This document shows positions 7,376 through 15,743 of a stretch of DNA of 35,822 nucleotides, one piece after another. Both the position numbers and the translations under genes were made by a program. Source of the stretch: an uncultured Dorea sp. (GTDB lineage: Bacteria > Bacillota > Clostridia > Lachnospirales > Lachnospiraceae); contig CAJTVY010000035.1 in assembly GCA_910579925.1 (NCBI GenBank), forward strand, positions 1-35,822, read 5' to 3'. Below the pieces are notes generated by a model. The model searched no databases, had not been told where the DNA came from, and saw only the letters and a list, made by a program, of their open reading frames with translations. Each line of letters starts with the position of its first letter. The stretch's first letter is position 1.

Positions 7376-10366
7376 TTAAGAGTTCTGATAAAACTGATTA
7401 GAATTTAAAAGCTTTTCTTTCTGGATATCTGTAATCTCGTCTGTGATATCTTTGACAAATACATAGAACAAACGGTGTTCTTCTCCCCACTCGGAATTCT
7501 CCAGATGTCCGCAGTCGTCCAGCCAGCGAATCGTTCCGTCTTTTCGGATGATCCGGTACTGAACGTAATCCATGTTCTCGTTGGAATGCCTGATCTGATC
7601 CTGGATCTCCCACTCTACCCGGTTCCGGTCTTCTGGATGGACTAGACTTTTGAATGACCCGTCCACCAGTTCCATGAATTCATCCATTGTGCTGCAGCCA
7701 AATATGGTCATAATGGCCGGATTCGCATATAGGATCCGTTCATCATCTACTGCCCGGTAGATAAAGAAGCCGTCCGACATGCTGGCCAGGGACTGTGCCA
7801 TCCGCAGATGACGCTTGTCCTCTTCGTCTTTGATAATATTATCAATGCTTCGGATGGTGATGACGGCAGTCTTAGGAATTCCTTTCTCGCGCTCGCTGAT
7901 GGTTATGCTGGTAAGACACCATTCATCCTCAATGCCATAGTCCTTTGCGCTCCTGCGGTAACGGTATTCAGTGGAGTCCTGAGTCATAAGGGTAGATTTC
8001 AGGTTTTTGAGGGACAGGAAGTTTCGGACATTCTTCTCGTCGTATTTTAAAATCTTACCCGTTCCAAAGTGCCGGTCCACCACAGCCTCATAGTTTCCGC
8101 GTTCCATCAGTCCGTTGGCATCCGGATAGATCATCCGGCAGTAGTTGTCCTTAAGATGGAGGAAATATACCTCCCGATAAGCAAGCACCATGCTGTTTAA
8201 AGCGCCCTCATGGATCTGCATGTGTGTGACGTCACGCATCAGACAGGCGGCATATCCATACTCATGCTGATAGAGCGTGAGCTGGAGATAGTGGCTGGAA
8301 ATGGAACTGTATACATAGTGAGTCAGGGTTTCGCCCTGATATGCCGCCTGATAGGCTTTGGTAATCAGTTCCTTCTGGTCGTCTCTGAACGCCCTTAGAA
8401 TCAGGTGCCGCAGAAGCCTTACGTCTCCGCTGCAAGTCTTGGCCATCTCCCGATTGATGTAGATAATATCATAATCTGTCGGAGCGCCGGAAGAATCGAG
8501 AATAATCTTTGCCAGTCCGAACCCGCAGGGGATACTGCCATAATAGTGTTCCAGCTTCTCTTGTTCCTGTTCCGTGAATTCCGAAGCTTCCAGGTTATCC
8601 GTCTTTGTATTCAGGTCCTTTTCCCGGAAAGCGGTGACGTCGGCAAGGGAACAATAGAACATCTTATGCCCGATCTTTTCCCGCAGAAAAAATACCTTCA
8701 GGAACACCCACAATACTTTTCCGTCCGTGCGAAGAAAGTGCACAGATCCTTCCGCACAGCCTGGTCGTTTTTCGTAGGCCTGTTCAAACAGTGCGAACAA
8801 CTGGGGTCTGTCGTCGTCTCTGACGTGATCCCAGAGTTTTTTATCATAGTCCTGCGCATCACGAACATCCACGCCGACAAGCTGGAAATATTGCTCGTTG
8901 ACACGGGTAATCTCAATCCGGTTCTCGTATATATCATAGAATGCGGCCGCTCCCAGGATGTTATTCACCATCGTGTCTGTGAACAGGTTGCCGTCTATGA
9001 ATTCTCTTGTGTGGATTGCCTCAACCTGCTTGACGCACATACCGGCGAAGTCCAGATTCCGTTCATCTGCCAGTAGGTTCTCAAACTGATTCACGGGTAA
9101 AGGCTGGTAATAATAGTATCCTTGTGCATAACGGCAGCCCATGTTCCGCATGAAGTTCTCCTGGCGCTGATTCTCGACGCCTTCGAGGACGATGGGAATG
9201 CCAAGAAGTCTTGCCATGTTCACAACGGACTCCAGAATTCCGATCCCTTTCTGTTCCTCCTCGATGCTCATCTCAAGAAAACACATGTCAATCTTGAGTA
9301 CGTCCACATCCATGCTTTTCAAGGTGTTCAGAGAAGAATACCCGCTTCCAAAATCGTCCATCATGACTTGGAAACCGGCTTCCTGCAGTCGTTTTGCCGT
9401 TTCTTTGACCTTCTGACCGTCTTCTGCGTATGCGCTTTCCGTAATCTCGCATTTAATGTATTTCTTTGGAACCTGGTATGTATCGGTCAGGCTGACCAGG
9501 TATTCCGGCACGTCGATCGACAGAATGTCAAGCCTTGATATATTAATGGAAATCGGGACGGGGCGGTACCCTTTGGCGATCCAGCTATGAAGCCAGGCGA
9601 TAACCTTCGTCCATACGGCCTGATCAAGGGCTGTGACAGACTGATTCTTCTCAAGGACAGGAATAAACGTTCCCGGAGAGATCAGTTTTCCGTAATGAAT
9701 CCAGCGCACCAGCGCTTCCGCTCCGACAATCTTCCTGGTTGTGATGTCGTATTGCGGCTGTGCATAGAAAGTGAATTCATCATTTTCCAGGGCTGCTTTT
9801 ACATCGGAAAGGATCTGCCATTCCCGTTCCAGTGAATTCTCCATGCTGGAATCATAGATCCGGATGCGGTTCATGTGACTCCCAAGTGCGTAGGAAAGCG
9901 CCATGGTCGCCCGGTCATACATGATCTCCGGCGCTATAGTAAGATCATCTAACGTGTAAATCCCGATAGCCGGGAGGGAATGGGCAATACCGCTTTTCTG
10001 TCCCATGTTAGAGGCAATCTCGTCCCAGATAGAACGAAAGAGTTCCAGCTTAAAGGGCATGATAATACAGAAGTCGTCTCCGTTAAAATGTCCGGCGACT
10101 CCTCCATGTTCTTTCAGATTCCTTTTGAGACAATCTGCAATAAAGATAAGAAGCTCGTCCCCCTTATCTCTGCCACAAAATGTATTAATCATTCGGAAAT
10201 GCTCAATGTCGATTGCGGCCATGGCATACGCTCCTGGCTGGACATCTTCTAGATAGATCCTCGCCGCGTTCATAAAGCTTCGCATATAATGCAGCCCAGT
10301 TAAAGGGTGTAATTCGAAAGCTACCGGTTCAGGATTACTGATTCCGGTAGTGATACTTTTTTCCAC
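7376..10366 (-). CDS. Cyclic-di-GMP phosphodiesterase: degenerate GGDEF, EAL, tandem PAS
   Basis: This soluble 996-residue protein should hydrolyse cyclic di-GMP. Residues about 20-172 are a GGDEF fold whose signature is NGDDF (95-99), so cyclase activity is doubtful. Residues about 185-430 are an EAL domain with the expected catalytic set: E217 in AEAL, N275, E307, D337-D338 in MDDFG, K358, E395 and Q415. About 550 residues of PAS-like repeats follow, the last (about 865-985) a clear PAS with HPEDR and an RIIRKDGTIRWLDD segment. PAS modules placed after the EAL domain are the reverse of the common order. No membrane segment or signal peptide is seen. The start is GTG with GGAGG 9 nt upstream. 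It lies 72 nt after hydF on the same strand, without a clear terminator between. Confidence 0.9.
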   Translation of the reverse strand: MEKSITTGISNPEPVAFELHPLTGLHYMRSFMNAARIYLEDVQPGAYAMAAIDIEHFRMINTFCGRDKGDELLIFIADCLKRNLKEHGGVAGHFNGDDFCIIMPFKLELFRSIWDEIASNMGQKSGIAHSLPAIGIYTLDDLTIAPEIMYDRATMALSYALGSHMNRIRIYDSSMENSLEREWQILSDVKAALENDEFTFYAQPQYDITTRKIVGAEALVRWIHYGKLISPGTFIPVLEKNQSVTALDQAVWTKVIAWLHSWIAKGYRPVPISINISRLDILSIDVPEYLVSLTDTYQVPKKYIKCEITESAYAEDGQKVKETAKRLQEAGFQVMMDDFGSGYSSLNTLKSMDVDVLKIDMCFLEMSIEEEQKGIGILESVVNMARLLGIPIVLEGVENQRQENFMRNMGCRYAQGYYYYQPLPVNQFENLLADERNLDFAGMCVKQVEAIHTREFIDGNLFTDTMVNNILGAAAFYDIYENRIEITRVNEQYFQLVGVDVRDAQDYDKKLWDHVRDDDRPQLFALFEQAYEKRPGCAEGSVHFLRTDGKVLWVFLKVFFLREKIGHKMFYCSLADVTAFREKDLNTKTDNLEASEFTEQEQEKLEHYYGSIPCGFGLAKIILDSSGAPTDYDIIYINREMAKTCSGDVRLLRHLILRAFRDDQKELITKAYQAAYQGETLTHYVYSSISSHYLQLTLYQHEYGYAACLMRDVTHMQIHEGALNSMVLAYREVYFLHLKDNYCRMIYPDANGLMERGNYEAVVDRHFGTGKILKYDEKNVRNFLSLKNLKSTLMTQDSTEYRYRRSAKDYGIEDEWCLTSITISEREKGIPKTAVITIRSIDNIIKDEEDKRHLRMAQSLASMSDGFFIYRAVDDERILYANPAIMTIFGCSTMDEFMELVDGSFKSLVHPEDRNRVEWEIQDQIRHSNENMDYVQYRIIRKDGTIRWLDDCGHLENSEWGEEHRLFYVFVKDITDEITDIQKEKLLNSNQFYQNS

Positions 10367-10438
10367 GCAGTGTTACCTCCCAGATATAAATGGATTTCAT
10401 TTCATATGGAGATATTGTACTACGATCTGATAACAAAA

Positions 10439-11635
10439 TCAAGTGAGGAATGCGGTGCTTCTTTCCAGAATCCCTTTCATATATGCAATGACAGTCCCAT
10501 AATTGGTGATGGGTATATTGGCATCTTCTGCACATTTCAGGCGGTATCTCATCTCGCGTTCGTTCAGCGTACATCCGCCGCAGTGTATGATCAGACGGTA
10601 CGTTCCAAGCTGCGCCGGAAATTCGGTTCCGCTGGTGAATTCGAAATTCAGTTTCTTCCCGGTGTGTGTAAGGATCCATGCGGGAAGTTTCTCTGTGCCG
10701 ATATCTCCGCATTGCCTGTGGTGGGTGCAGCCCTCGCAGATCAGCAGGGTATCCCCGTCCTTCAGATGATCCAGAACTCTGGCGCCCTTTACCAGATGCT
10801 TCAGATTTCCCTTATATCTTGCGAACAGGATGGAAAATGAAGTCAGAGGAATCTCTCCCGGCACATCGCCGGCCACCTGTTCAAAAGCCTGACTGTCCGT
10901 TATAACGAGAGAGGGTTTACGGCCAAGGGAGGCAAGGGTGTCTTTCAGTTCCGTATTCCTGGTCACGACGGAAACTGCCCCTGTATCCAGGATATCGCGG
11001 ATGGTCTGCTGCTGGGGCAGGATGAGCCGCCCTTTGGGGGCCGCCTTGTCGATGGGAATGACCAGGACGATAAGGTCAGAAGGACGAATCAGATCACCTA
11101 CGATACGGCGTTTGGAATCTTCGGCAGGGGCAAGGGCGGCGATCCGTTCTTTGAGTTCCTCGATGTTGGTATGATCTGCTGAACTGACCCAGAGTGTAGG
11201 GACGCCGGCAGAATGGGAAGGCGGGGGCGTCTGATCTGACAGCAGGTCGGATTTGTTCATAACAACTACGCAAGGAATGGACTTATCGTTTATTTTCTTA
11301 AGGATGGCATGATCTTCTTTTGTCATGCCGACTGTGCCGTCAACAATAAGAAGGGCAATATCCGTTTTATTTAATATCTGATAAGCCTTCTGGACACGGA
11401 GTGCGCCCAGGCCGCCTTCATCGTCAAGGCCCGGGGTGTCGATCATGACGACCGGGCCAAGGGGAAGGAGTTCCATGGCTTTTGGTACCGGATCGGTGGT
11501 GGTTCCCTTAATATCAGAAACAATAGCAATGCTCTGTCCGGTCAGAGCATTGATGAGACTTGATTTTCCGGCGTTGCGCTTCCCGAAGAGGCCGATGTGA
11601 ATACGTTCGCCGGAGGGGGTACTGTTTAAACTCAT
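10439..11635 (-). CDS. hydF: [FeFe]-hydrogenase maturation GTPase HydF
   Basis: HydF is the GTPase and iron-sulfur scaffold on which the two-iron part of the H-cluster is assembled before transfer to the hydrogenase. The 398-residue protein shows a P-loop GKRNAGKS (18-25), the switch region DIKGTTTDP, the G3 motif DTPGLDD and the G4 motif NKSD. The C-terminal cluster-binding cysteines are present: EGCTHH, then IHCGGC about 50 residues later, which is the HydF CxH...HCxxC pattern. AAGGAG lies about 10 nt before the ATG. It follows hydG after 54 nt and is the third gene of the operon. The assignment is firm because GTPase and Fe-S motifs occur together next to HydG and HydE. Confidence 0.96.
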   Translation of the reverse strand: MSLNSTPSGERIHIGLFGKRNAGKSSLINALTGQSIAIVSDIKGTTTDPVPKAMELLPLGPVVMIDTPGLDDEGGLGALRVQKAYQILNKTDIALLIVDGTVGMTKEDHAILKKINDKSIPCVVVMNKSDLLSDQTPPPSHSAGVPTLWVSSADHTNIEELKERIAALAPAEDSKRRIVGDLIRPSDLIVLVIPIDKAAPKGRLILPQQQTIRDILDTGAVSVVTRNTELKDTLASLGRKPSLVITDSQAFEQVAGDVPGEIPLTSFSILFARYKGNLKHLVKGARVLDHLKDGDTLLICEGCTHHRQCGDIGTEKLPAWILTHTGKKLNFEFTSGTEFPAQLGTYRLIIHCGGCTLNEREMRYRLKCAEDANIPITNYGTVIAYMKGILERSTAFLT

Positions 11636-11689
11636 GAGATAGTTTCTCCTTAATATAGTAGATTTGGGTTTCAGACACTACATTAGATG

Positions 11690-13111
11690 TCAGAATCGGA
11701 AATCACGCCGGTTATTTTCACGAATCAGCTTCAGATTCTCAAGTACGACCGAACGAGCTTTCTCGTTTGGCACATTTAAGACCTCTTTATCAATAAGCTT
11801 ATCTCCAATTGCCTTGGTAGCGGGCGAGGCGTAGTCCATCAGGTATTCTTCCAGGGTCATCAGCGCATTGGGGTGGCAGCAGTTCTGGATCTGGCCGCTT
11901 TTACACAAGGACATGAAGCGGTCGCCGGTACGTCCTTCCCGGTAACATGCCGTGCAGAAGCTTGGCAGATAGTCCATCTCCATAAGCCACCGCACAACCT
12001 CGTCCAGGGTACGGTTGTCGATGACGTCGAACTGCTCGGACTTCGCGTCTTCCGGTTCCGGCTCACAGTAACCGCCGACACTGGTCTTAGAACCGCCGCT
12101 GATCTGGGAGATGCCTAGATGAAGGACACGCTCGCGAGTCTTCTGGCTCTCTCGGGTGGAGATAATCATGCCTGTGTAGGGAACGGCGATGCGGATACAG
12201 GCGACAATCTTGGCAAAGGTGTCGTCGTCGATTCCATTAGTAAAGGAATCCGCATCGATATCATCGGCATTGCGAAGCCTTGGCACGCTGATGGTGTGAG
12301 GACCGACGCCGAAGGCTGCTTCTAAGTGTTCCGCATGCATAAGGAGTCCGGCAAATTCGTAACGGTACTTGTCAAGGCCGAAGAGTACCCCGACGCCTAC
12401 GTCGTCGATTCCGCCTTCCATGGCGCGGTCCATGGCTGTGGTATGGTAGTCATAGTCGTGCTTGGGTCCGGTGGGGTGAAGTTCCAGGTAGCTTTCTTTA
12501 TGGTAGGTTTCCTGGAACAGGATGTAGGTGCCGATTCCGGCTTCTTTCAGAAGGCGGTAGTTGTCAACGGTGGTAGCCGCAATATTGATGTTCACCCGGC
12601 GGATGGCGCCATTTTTATGCTTGATGCTGTAAATGGTATTGATGCAGTCCAGATAGTAGTCCATCGTGTTGTGAACAGGGTCTTCGCCTGCTTCTAAGGC
12701 GAGCCGTTTATGCCCCATATCCTGGAGAGCGATTACTTCACGGCGGATTTCCTCTTGAGTCAGTTTCTTTCTGGCAATGTGTCTGTTCTTCATATGGTAT
12801 GGACAGTAGGTGCAGCCGTTGATGCAGTAGTTGGACAGGTACAAAGGTGCGAAGAGAACGATGCGGTTGCCGTAGAAGTCTTTTTTGATCTGTTCTGCCA
12901 GCCGGAAGATTTTCTGGTTCATTTCTTCATCGTCGCAGGCGAGAAGGACGGAGGCCTCCCGGTGGGATAATCCTTTGCGGAGCGCGGCTTTTTCAATCAA
13001 GGATTCGATGAGTCTGGAGTTGTTCTTGTTCTCGTTCGCATAGGCGATGGTGTCAAGAATCTCTTCGTGGCTGATAAATTCTTCGGGGTTCTTGGAATGA
13101 ACGTCATACAT
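11690..13111 (-). CDS. hydG: [FeFe]-hydrogenase maturase HydG (tyrosine lyase, radical SAM)
   Basis: HydG splits tyrosine to supply the CO and cyanide ligands of the H-cluster. The 473-residue protein has the radical-SAM CX3CX2C motif at C96, C100 and C103 (CINGCTYC). The C-terminal CX2CX22C motif, which holds the auxiliary cluster carrying the dangler iron, lies at C386, C389 and C412. This second motif separates HydG from the related tyrosine lyase ThiH. AGGAGG lies 8 nt before the ATG. The gene follows hydE after 71 nt on the same strand. Length and motifs match the family, with nothing missing. Confidence 0.97.
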   Translation of the reverse strand: MYDVHSKNPEEFISHEEILDTIAYANENKNNSRLIESLIEKAALRKGLSHREASVLLACDDEEMNQKIFRLAEQIKKDFYGNRIVLFAPLYLSNYCINGCTYCPYHMKNRHIARKKLTQEEIRREVIALQDMGHKRLALEAGEDPVHNTMDYYLDCINTIYSIKHKNGAIRRVNINIAATTVDNYRLLKEAGIGTYILFQETYHKESYLELHPTGPKHDYDYHTTAMDRAMEGGIDDVGVGVLFGLDKYRYEFAGLLMHAEHLEAAFGVGPHTISVPRLRNADDIDADSFTNGIDDDTFAKIVACIRIAVPYTGMIISTRESQKTRERVLHLGISQISGGSKTSVGGYCEPEPEDAKSEQFDVIDNRTLDEVVRWLMEMDYLPSFCTACYREGRTGDRFMSLCKSGQIQNCCHPNALMTLEEYLMDYASPATKAIGDKLIDKEVLNVPNEKARSVVLENLKLIRENNRRDFRF

Positions 13112-13182
13112 GGTTGTTTCCTCCTGTTTCTAAATATTGTTTTGTATTGTTTTATAGCTTTGATATTGACGAAAACGGCGGA

Positions 13183-14235
13183 TCATAAGCGGTTGAGCGA
13201 ATCACCCCGCGCAGTGACAATCTGATAGCCGACGGCTTCCATACGCCTTTCCAGACAACTCCTGCATTCGGCTGCTTCGTCTCCCGTACAGATTTTGTTG
13301 TCGTACAGGGAATAGTCCTTGCGGACGCCGGTCGGAGACAGGTTTGGCATCAAGACGTTTGCACCGGCCAGGATTCCCAGTTCCCGTCCTTTGGGATCGA
13401 TGGTTCCCAGGGCGGTGGTTGCCGGGAGCAGTACCTTTGGGAGCATGAGTCTTAAAAGACCCAGCATGAACAAGGTCAGCTCCAGTGTGCCGGAAGTCTG
13501 GTCGGCAAACGGGGTGTCGCGGTGTACGATGAACGGGCCGATTCCGACCATCTGGGGGTTCAGTTCCCGGATAAACAGCATATCCTCCGCCAGATGTTCG
13601 GCCGTCTGGTATGGCGAACCAACCATGAACCCCGTCCCTACCTGATAGCCGATTTCTTTCAGGTTCCACAGGCATTCTTTCCTTGCGGATGCAATGAGAG
13701 AAGGAGGGTGGAGTCTGGAATAATGGGCTTCATTACTGGTTTCGTGGCGTAAAAGGTAGCGGTCTGCGCCGGCTTCAAAGTATCGTCTGTAACTTTGACA
13801 GGATTTCTCGCCGATGGACAGCGTAAGGGCGCAGTCGGGATAGCGGTCTTTAATACTGCCTGTCAGGCGGACGATTCTGTCATCCGTATAAGATGCGTCC
13901 TCTCCACCTTGGAGGACGAATGTGCGGAAACCCAGTTCGTATCCGGTACGGCAGCAGGAGAGGATCTCTTCTTCTGAGAGCCGGTAGCGGTTGGCGCGGG
14001 AATTGCTTTTTCGGATTCCGCAGTACAGGCAGTCGTTTTTGCAATAGTTGGTGAATTCAATCAGTCCGCGTATATAGACGTCGTGCCCGTAATGGGCGTG
14101 TCGTTCTTCCCGGGCAATCGCGAATAAGTATTCGGCGGCTTCGGGGGTGCGTTCTGTGATAAGCTGCACCCATTCCTGTTTTGTCAGAGTGCGGTCTTCT
14201 TTTAGTTTGTCAATGAGAAATATTTGTTTCTGCAT
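13183..14235 (-). CDS. hydE: [FeFe]-hydrogenase maturase HydE (radical SAM)
   Basis: HydE is the radical-SAM enzyme that acts in making the bridging dithiomethylamine part of the H-cluster. The 350-residue protein has the CX3CX2C motif at C65, C69 and C72 (CKNDCLYC), followed by a TIM-barrel body containing FVLQGGED and TGFMVGSPYQT. A C-terminal cysteine pair (CRSC) may relate to the non-essential second cluster of some HydE proteins. AGGAG sits 6 nt before the ATG. It is the first gene of hydE-hydG-hydF and is preceded by a structured leader and terminator. BioB and PylB are relatives, but the neighbours settle the call. Confidence 0.95.
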   Translation of the reverse strand: MQKQIFLIDKLKEDRTLTKQEWVQLITERTPEAAEYLFAIAREERHAHYGHDVYIRGLIEFTNYCKNDCLYCGIRKSNSRANRYRLSEEEILSCCRTGYELGFRTFVLQGGEDASYTDDRIVRLTGSIKDRYPDCALTLSIGEKSCQSYRRYFEAGADRYLLRHETSNEAHYSRLHPPSLIASARKECLWNLKEIGYQVGTGFMVGSPYQTAEHLAEDMLFIRELNPQMVGIGPFIVHRDTPFADQTSGTLELTLFMLGLLRLMLPKVLLPATTALGTIDPKGRELGILAGANVLMPNLSPTGVRKDYSLYDNKICTGDEAAECRSCLERRMEAVGYQIVTARGDSLNRL

Positions 14236-14451
14236 AAATCACTCCTGATTTAAAATAAAAAGACCGGACGCAGGAAAGGCGTCAGGTCTCGATGGGCTGT
14301 ATGGGCAGTCCTTAAAAGGGCAGGAAATCCCTGCCCTGTAATCTTATCTGAATCTGTGCGCCTTTTCACGCAGTATATACTGTAAATCGTAACGGTTCAG
14401 ACAAGCTTCCCTGCTACTGTAAAATATCAGAATACCTTTGTGATCAGTACG
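14236..14451 (-). ncRNA. Structured 5' leader of hydE, candidate riboswitch or attenuator
   Basis: About 215 nt separate the predicted start site from the hydE ATG. On the minus strand a 10-bp stem pairs CTTGTCTGAA (14396-14405) with TTCAGATAAG (14343-14352) around smaller hairpins. A GGGCAG segment (14331-14336) can pair with either of two CTGCCC segments (14318-14323 or 14303-14308), giving alternative hairpins. An intrinsic terminator then ends just before the ribosome binding site. I tested it by eye against TPP, cobalamin, SAM-I, FMN, T-box and NiCo motifs and found no match. An independent small RNA is the alternative. Confidence 0.55.
14252..14289 (-). terminator. Leader terminator before hydE
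   Basis: On the minus strand an 11-position stem with one mismatch (14279-14289 with 14261-14271, 7-nt loop) is followed by TTTTATTTT (14260-14252). It ends 17 nt before the hydE ATG, so full termination would silence the operon. Regulated readthrough is therefore expected. Confidence 0.8.
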
Positions 14452-14457
14452 TCTACA

Positions 14458-14486
14458 ATTATATCATAAGGGGGAATGATGTACAA
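14458..14486 (-). promoter_or_regulatory. Sigma-A promoter of the hydEGF operon
   Basis: On the minus strand TTGTAC (14481-14486) and TATAAT (14458-14463) are separated by 17 bp. The consensus -10 and exact spacing place the start about 215 nt before hydE. Confidence 0.7.
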
Positions 14487-14573
14487 TAAAAGTTTAAGTT
14501 TTCACAATATTTTCTCTGAAATGCGCATTGAACGGAGGAAATATTAGAATTAAAATATTTGGTGGTGATGAAA

Positions 14574-15542
14574 ATGGAGAAAAGACAGAGAGAGTATCTT
14601 TTTGATAACTATAAGGTACTATTGATTGTGCTGGTGGTGATTGGCCACTTTATAGAGCCTTGCTACGACCAAAATCCGTTTTTGTACGAGCTGAAATGGG
14701 GAATCGTAGCGTTTCATATGCCGGCATTTATATTTATATCAGGATATTTTTCAAAAAAGGTTCCGTCTGTGAAGAAGCTGGTTGGCGGGCTGGTGGTGCC
14801 TTATTTTGTGTATGAGGTCGTCTACTACCTGCTGTATACATATGTCCTGGACAAAGAGACGGAACTGTATTTTACCAGACCCAAATTTACCCTGTGGTAT
14901 CTGCTGGCGTTGTGCGTCTGGAGGCTGGCTGCGCCTGTGGTCAGGAAGCTTCCCGGTCATCTATTGATTTCTCTGGCGGCCGGGCTCGTCGTAGGGATGT
15001 TTGAGATTGGGAATTTTCTTTCGATTCCGAGAATTTTGTTCTTCTTCCCGTTTTTTCTGGCAGGGATGGAGTTTGACAGCACGTGGCTTGCAAGATTTCG
15101 AAACCGGAAGGGATATATAGGGGCCCTTGGCGTCATGGCAGGTATGGCGGTGTTCTTGTTTACGGACGAATACCACCGCCGGCTGCCGGTGAAAATTTTC
15201 TATGGGCGATATTCCTATGAGGAACTGAGGATGCCGCCTTGGGACGGGATCATGATACGGATTGTATGTTATGGGATTTCATTTTTGCTGATTTACCTGT
15301 TCATGCTGGTACTCCCGACGGACAAGAAGTCATACTCGTATCTGGGGGAGCGGACGATGGCGGTGTATATTTTCCATGGGATGATCTATAGCTGCCTGAA
15401 ACATCGCTCGTCGGTTCTGGGGGCTGTAAAGAGCGATGCAGAGAGTATCCTGCTGATCCTGTTTTGCATCGCCGTGGTGTGGGTCGTGTCCCGTAAGCCT
15501 TTTGTAAGGCTTACGGATAAGATTGCACATCTAGTGTGCTGA
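14574..15542 (+). CDS. Membrane acyltransferase (acyltransferase 3 family)
   Basis: The protein probably transfers an acetyl or similar acyl group from the cytoplasm to a surface sugar, like NolL/fucose-O-acetylase relatives. The 322-residue protein is almost wholly hydrophobic, with about ten membrane segments. The N-terminal signature is visible as FDNYKVLLIVLVVIGHFIEP, where the His is the family's conserved residue, and LWYLLALCVWRL follows, as is typical. ATG 14574 has GGTGG 8 nt upstream; ATG 14568 or TTG 14559 are less likely starts. It is a single gene with no linked glycosyltransferases, so the acceptor is unknown. Its last codons and stop lie inside a palindromic repeat element, and a perfect 11-bp inverted repeat sits just before it. 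Confidence 0.85.
   Translation: MEKRQREYLFDNYKVLLIVLVVIGHFIEPCYDQNPFLYELKWGIVAFHMPAFIFISGYFSKKVPSVKKLVGGLVVPYFVYEVVYYLLYTYVLDKETELYFTRPKFTLWYLLALCVWRLAAPVVRKLPGHLLISLAAGLVVGMFEIGNFLSIPRILFFFPFFLAGMEFDSTWLARFRNRKGYIGALGVMAGMAVFLFTDEYHRRLPVKIFYGRYSYEELRMPPWDGIMIRIVCYGISFLLIYLFMLVLPTDKKSYSYLGERTMAVYIFHGMIYSCLKHRSSVLGAVKSDAESILLILFCIAVVWVVSRKPFVRLTDKIAHLVC
15491..15516. repeat. Perfect inverted repeat in the acyltransferase 3' end
   Basis: CCGTAAGCCTT and AAGGCTTACGG form a perfect 11-bp stem with a 4-nt loop inside the last 20 codons of the acyltransferase gene. There is no T tract, so it is not a standard terminator. It may protect the mRNA 3' end or be part of an inserted repeat. Confidence 0.6.
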
Positions 15543-15696
15543 CCGCATTATATTCAGGCAAACCTCCTTGTCTATCCGCTCATCTGCTGCGTTGGATTTT
15601 CTATCCGTAGCCACCGCTACGCCGTCGAAAATCCGCCTTGCTGATGAGCGAATATCCTGCGGAGTTTCGCCAGATATAATGTGGTCAGCACACTAG
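15531..15696. repeat. 166-bp imperfect palindromic element
   Basis: The sequence from CTAGTGTGCTGACC at the left to GGTCAGCACACTAG at the right is an imperfect inverted repeat symmetric about 15613-15614. Conserved blocks include GGATTTTC/GAAAATCC (15594-15601, 15627-15634) and a central hairpin GTAGC-CACC-GCTAC. It contains no ORF, overlaps the acyltransferase stop codon (15540-15542) and ends 48 bp before the convergent permease stop. A third partial copy of the end motif (TAGTGTGATGAC) lies near 15711-15722. It resembles a REP/MITE-like mobile palindrome and may act as a bidirectional terminator. Copy number elsewhere is unknown. Confidence 0.75.
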
Positions 15697-15743
15697 TGTA
15701 GTGTCTGCATTAGTGTGATGACACATTTCCTATTGATATGCAT

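Noticed and set aside
8405..9076. Plus-strand ORF of 223 codons inside the EAL gene
   Set aside because: It is antisense to a well-supported 996-residue protein, has no ribosome binding site and no family resemblance.
10335..10712. Minus-strand ORF over the hydF end and EAL start
   Set aside because: It lies out of frame over hydF and shows low-complexity Arg/His-rich sequence typical of a shadow frame.
14236..14451. hydE leader as a T-box, TPP, cobalamin, SAM-I or FMN riboswitch
   Set aside because: None of the conserved core motifs of these classes could be found on the minus strand by eye.
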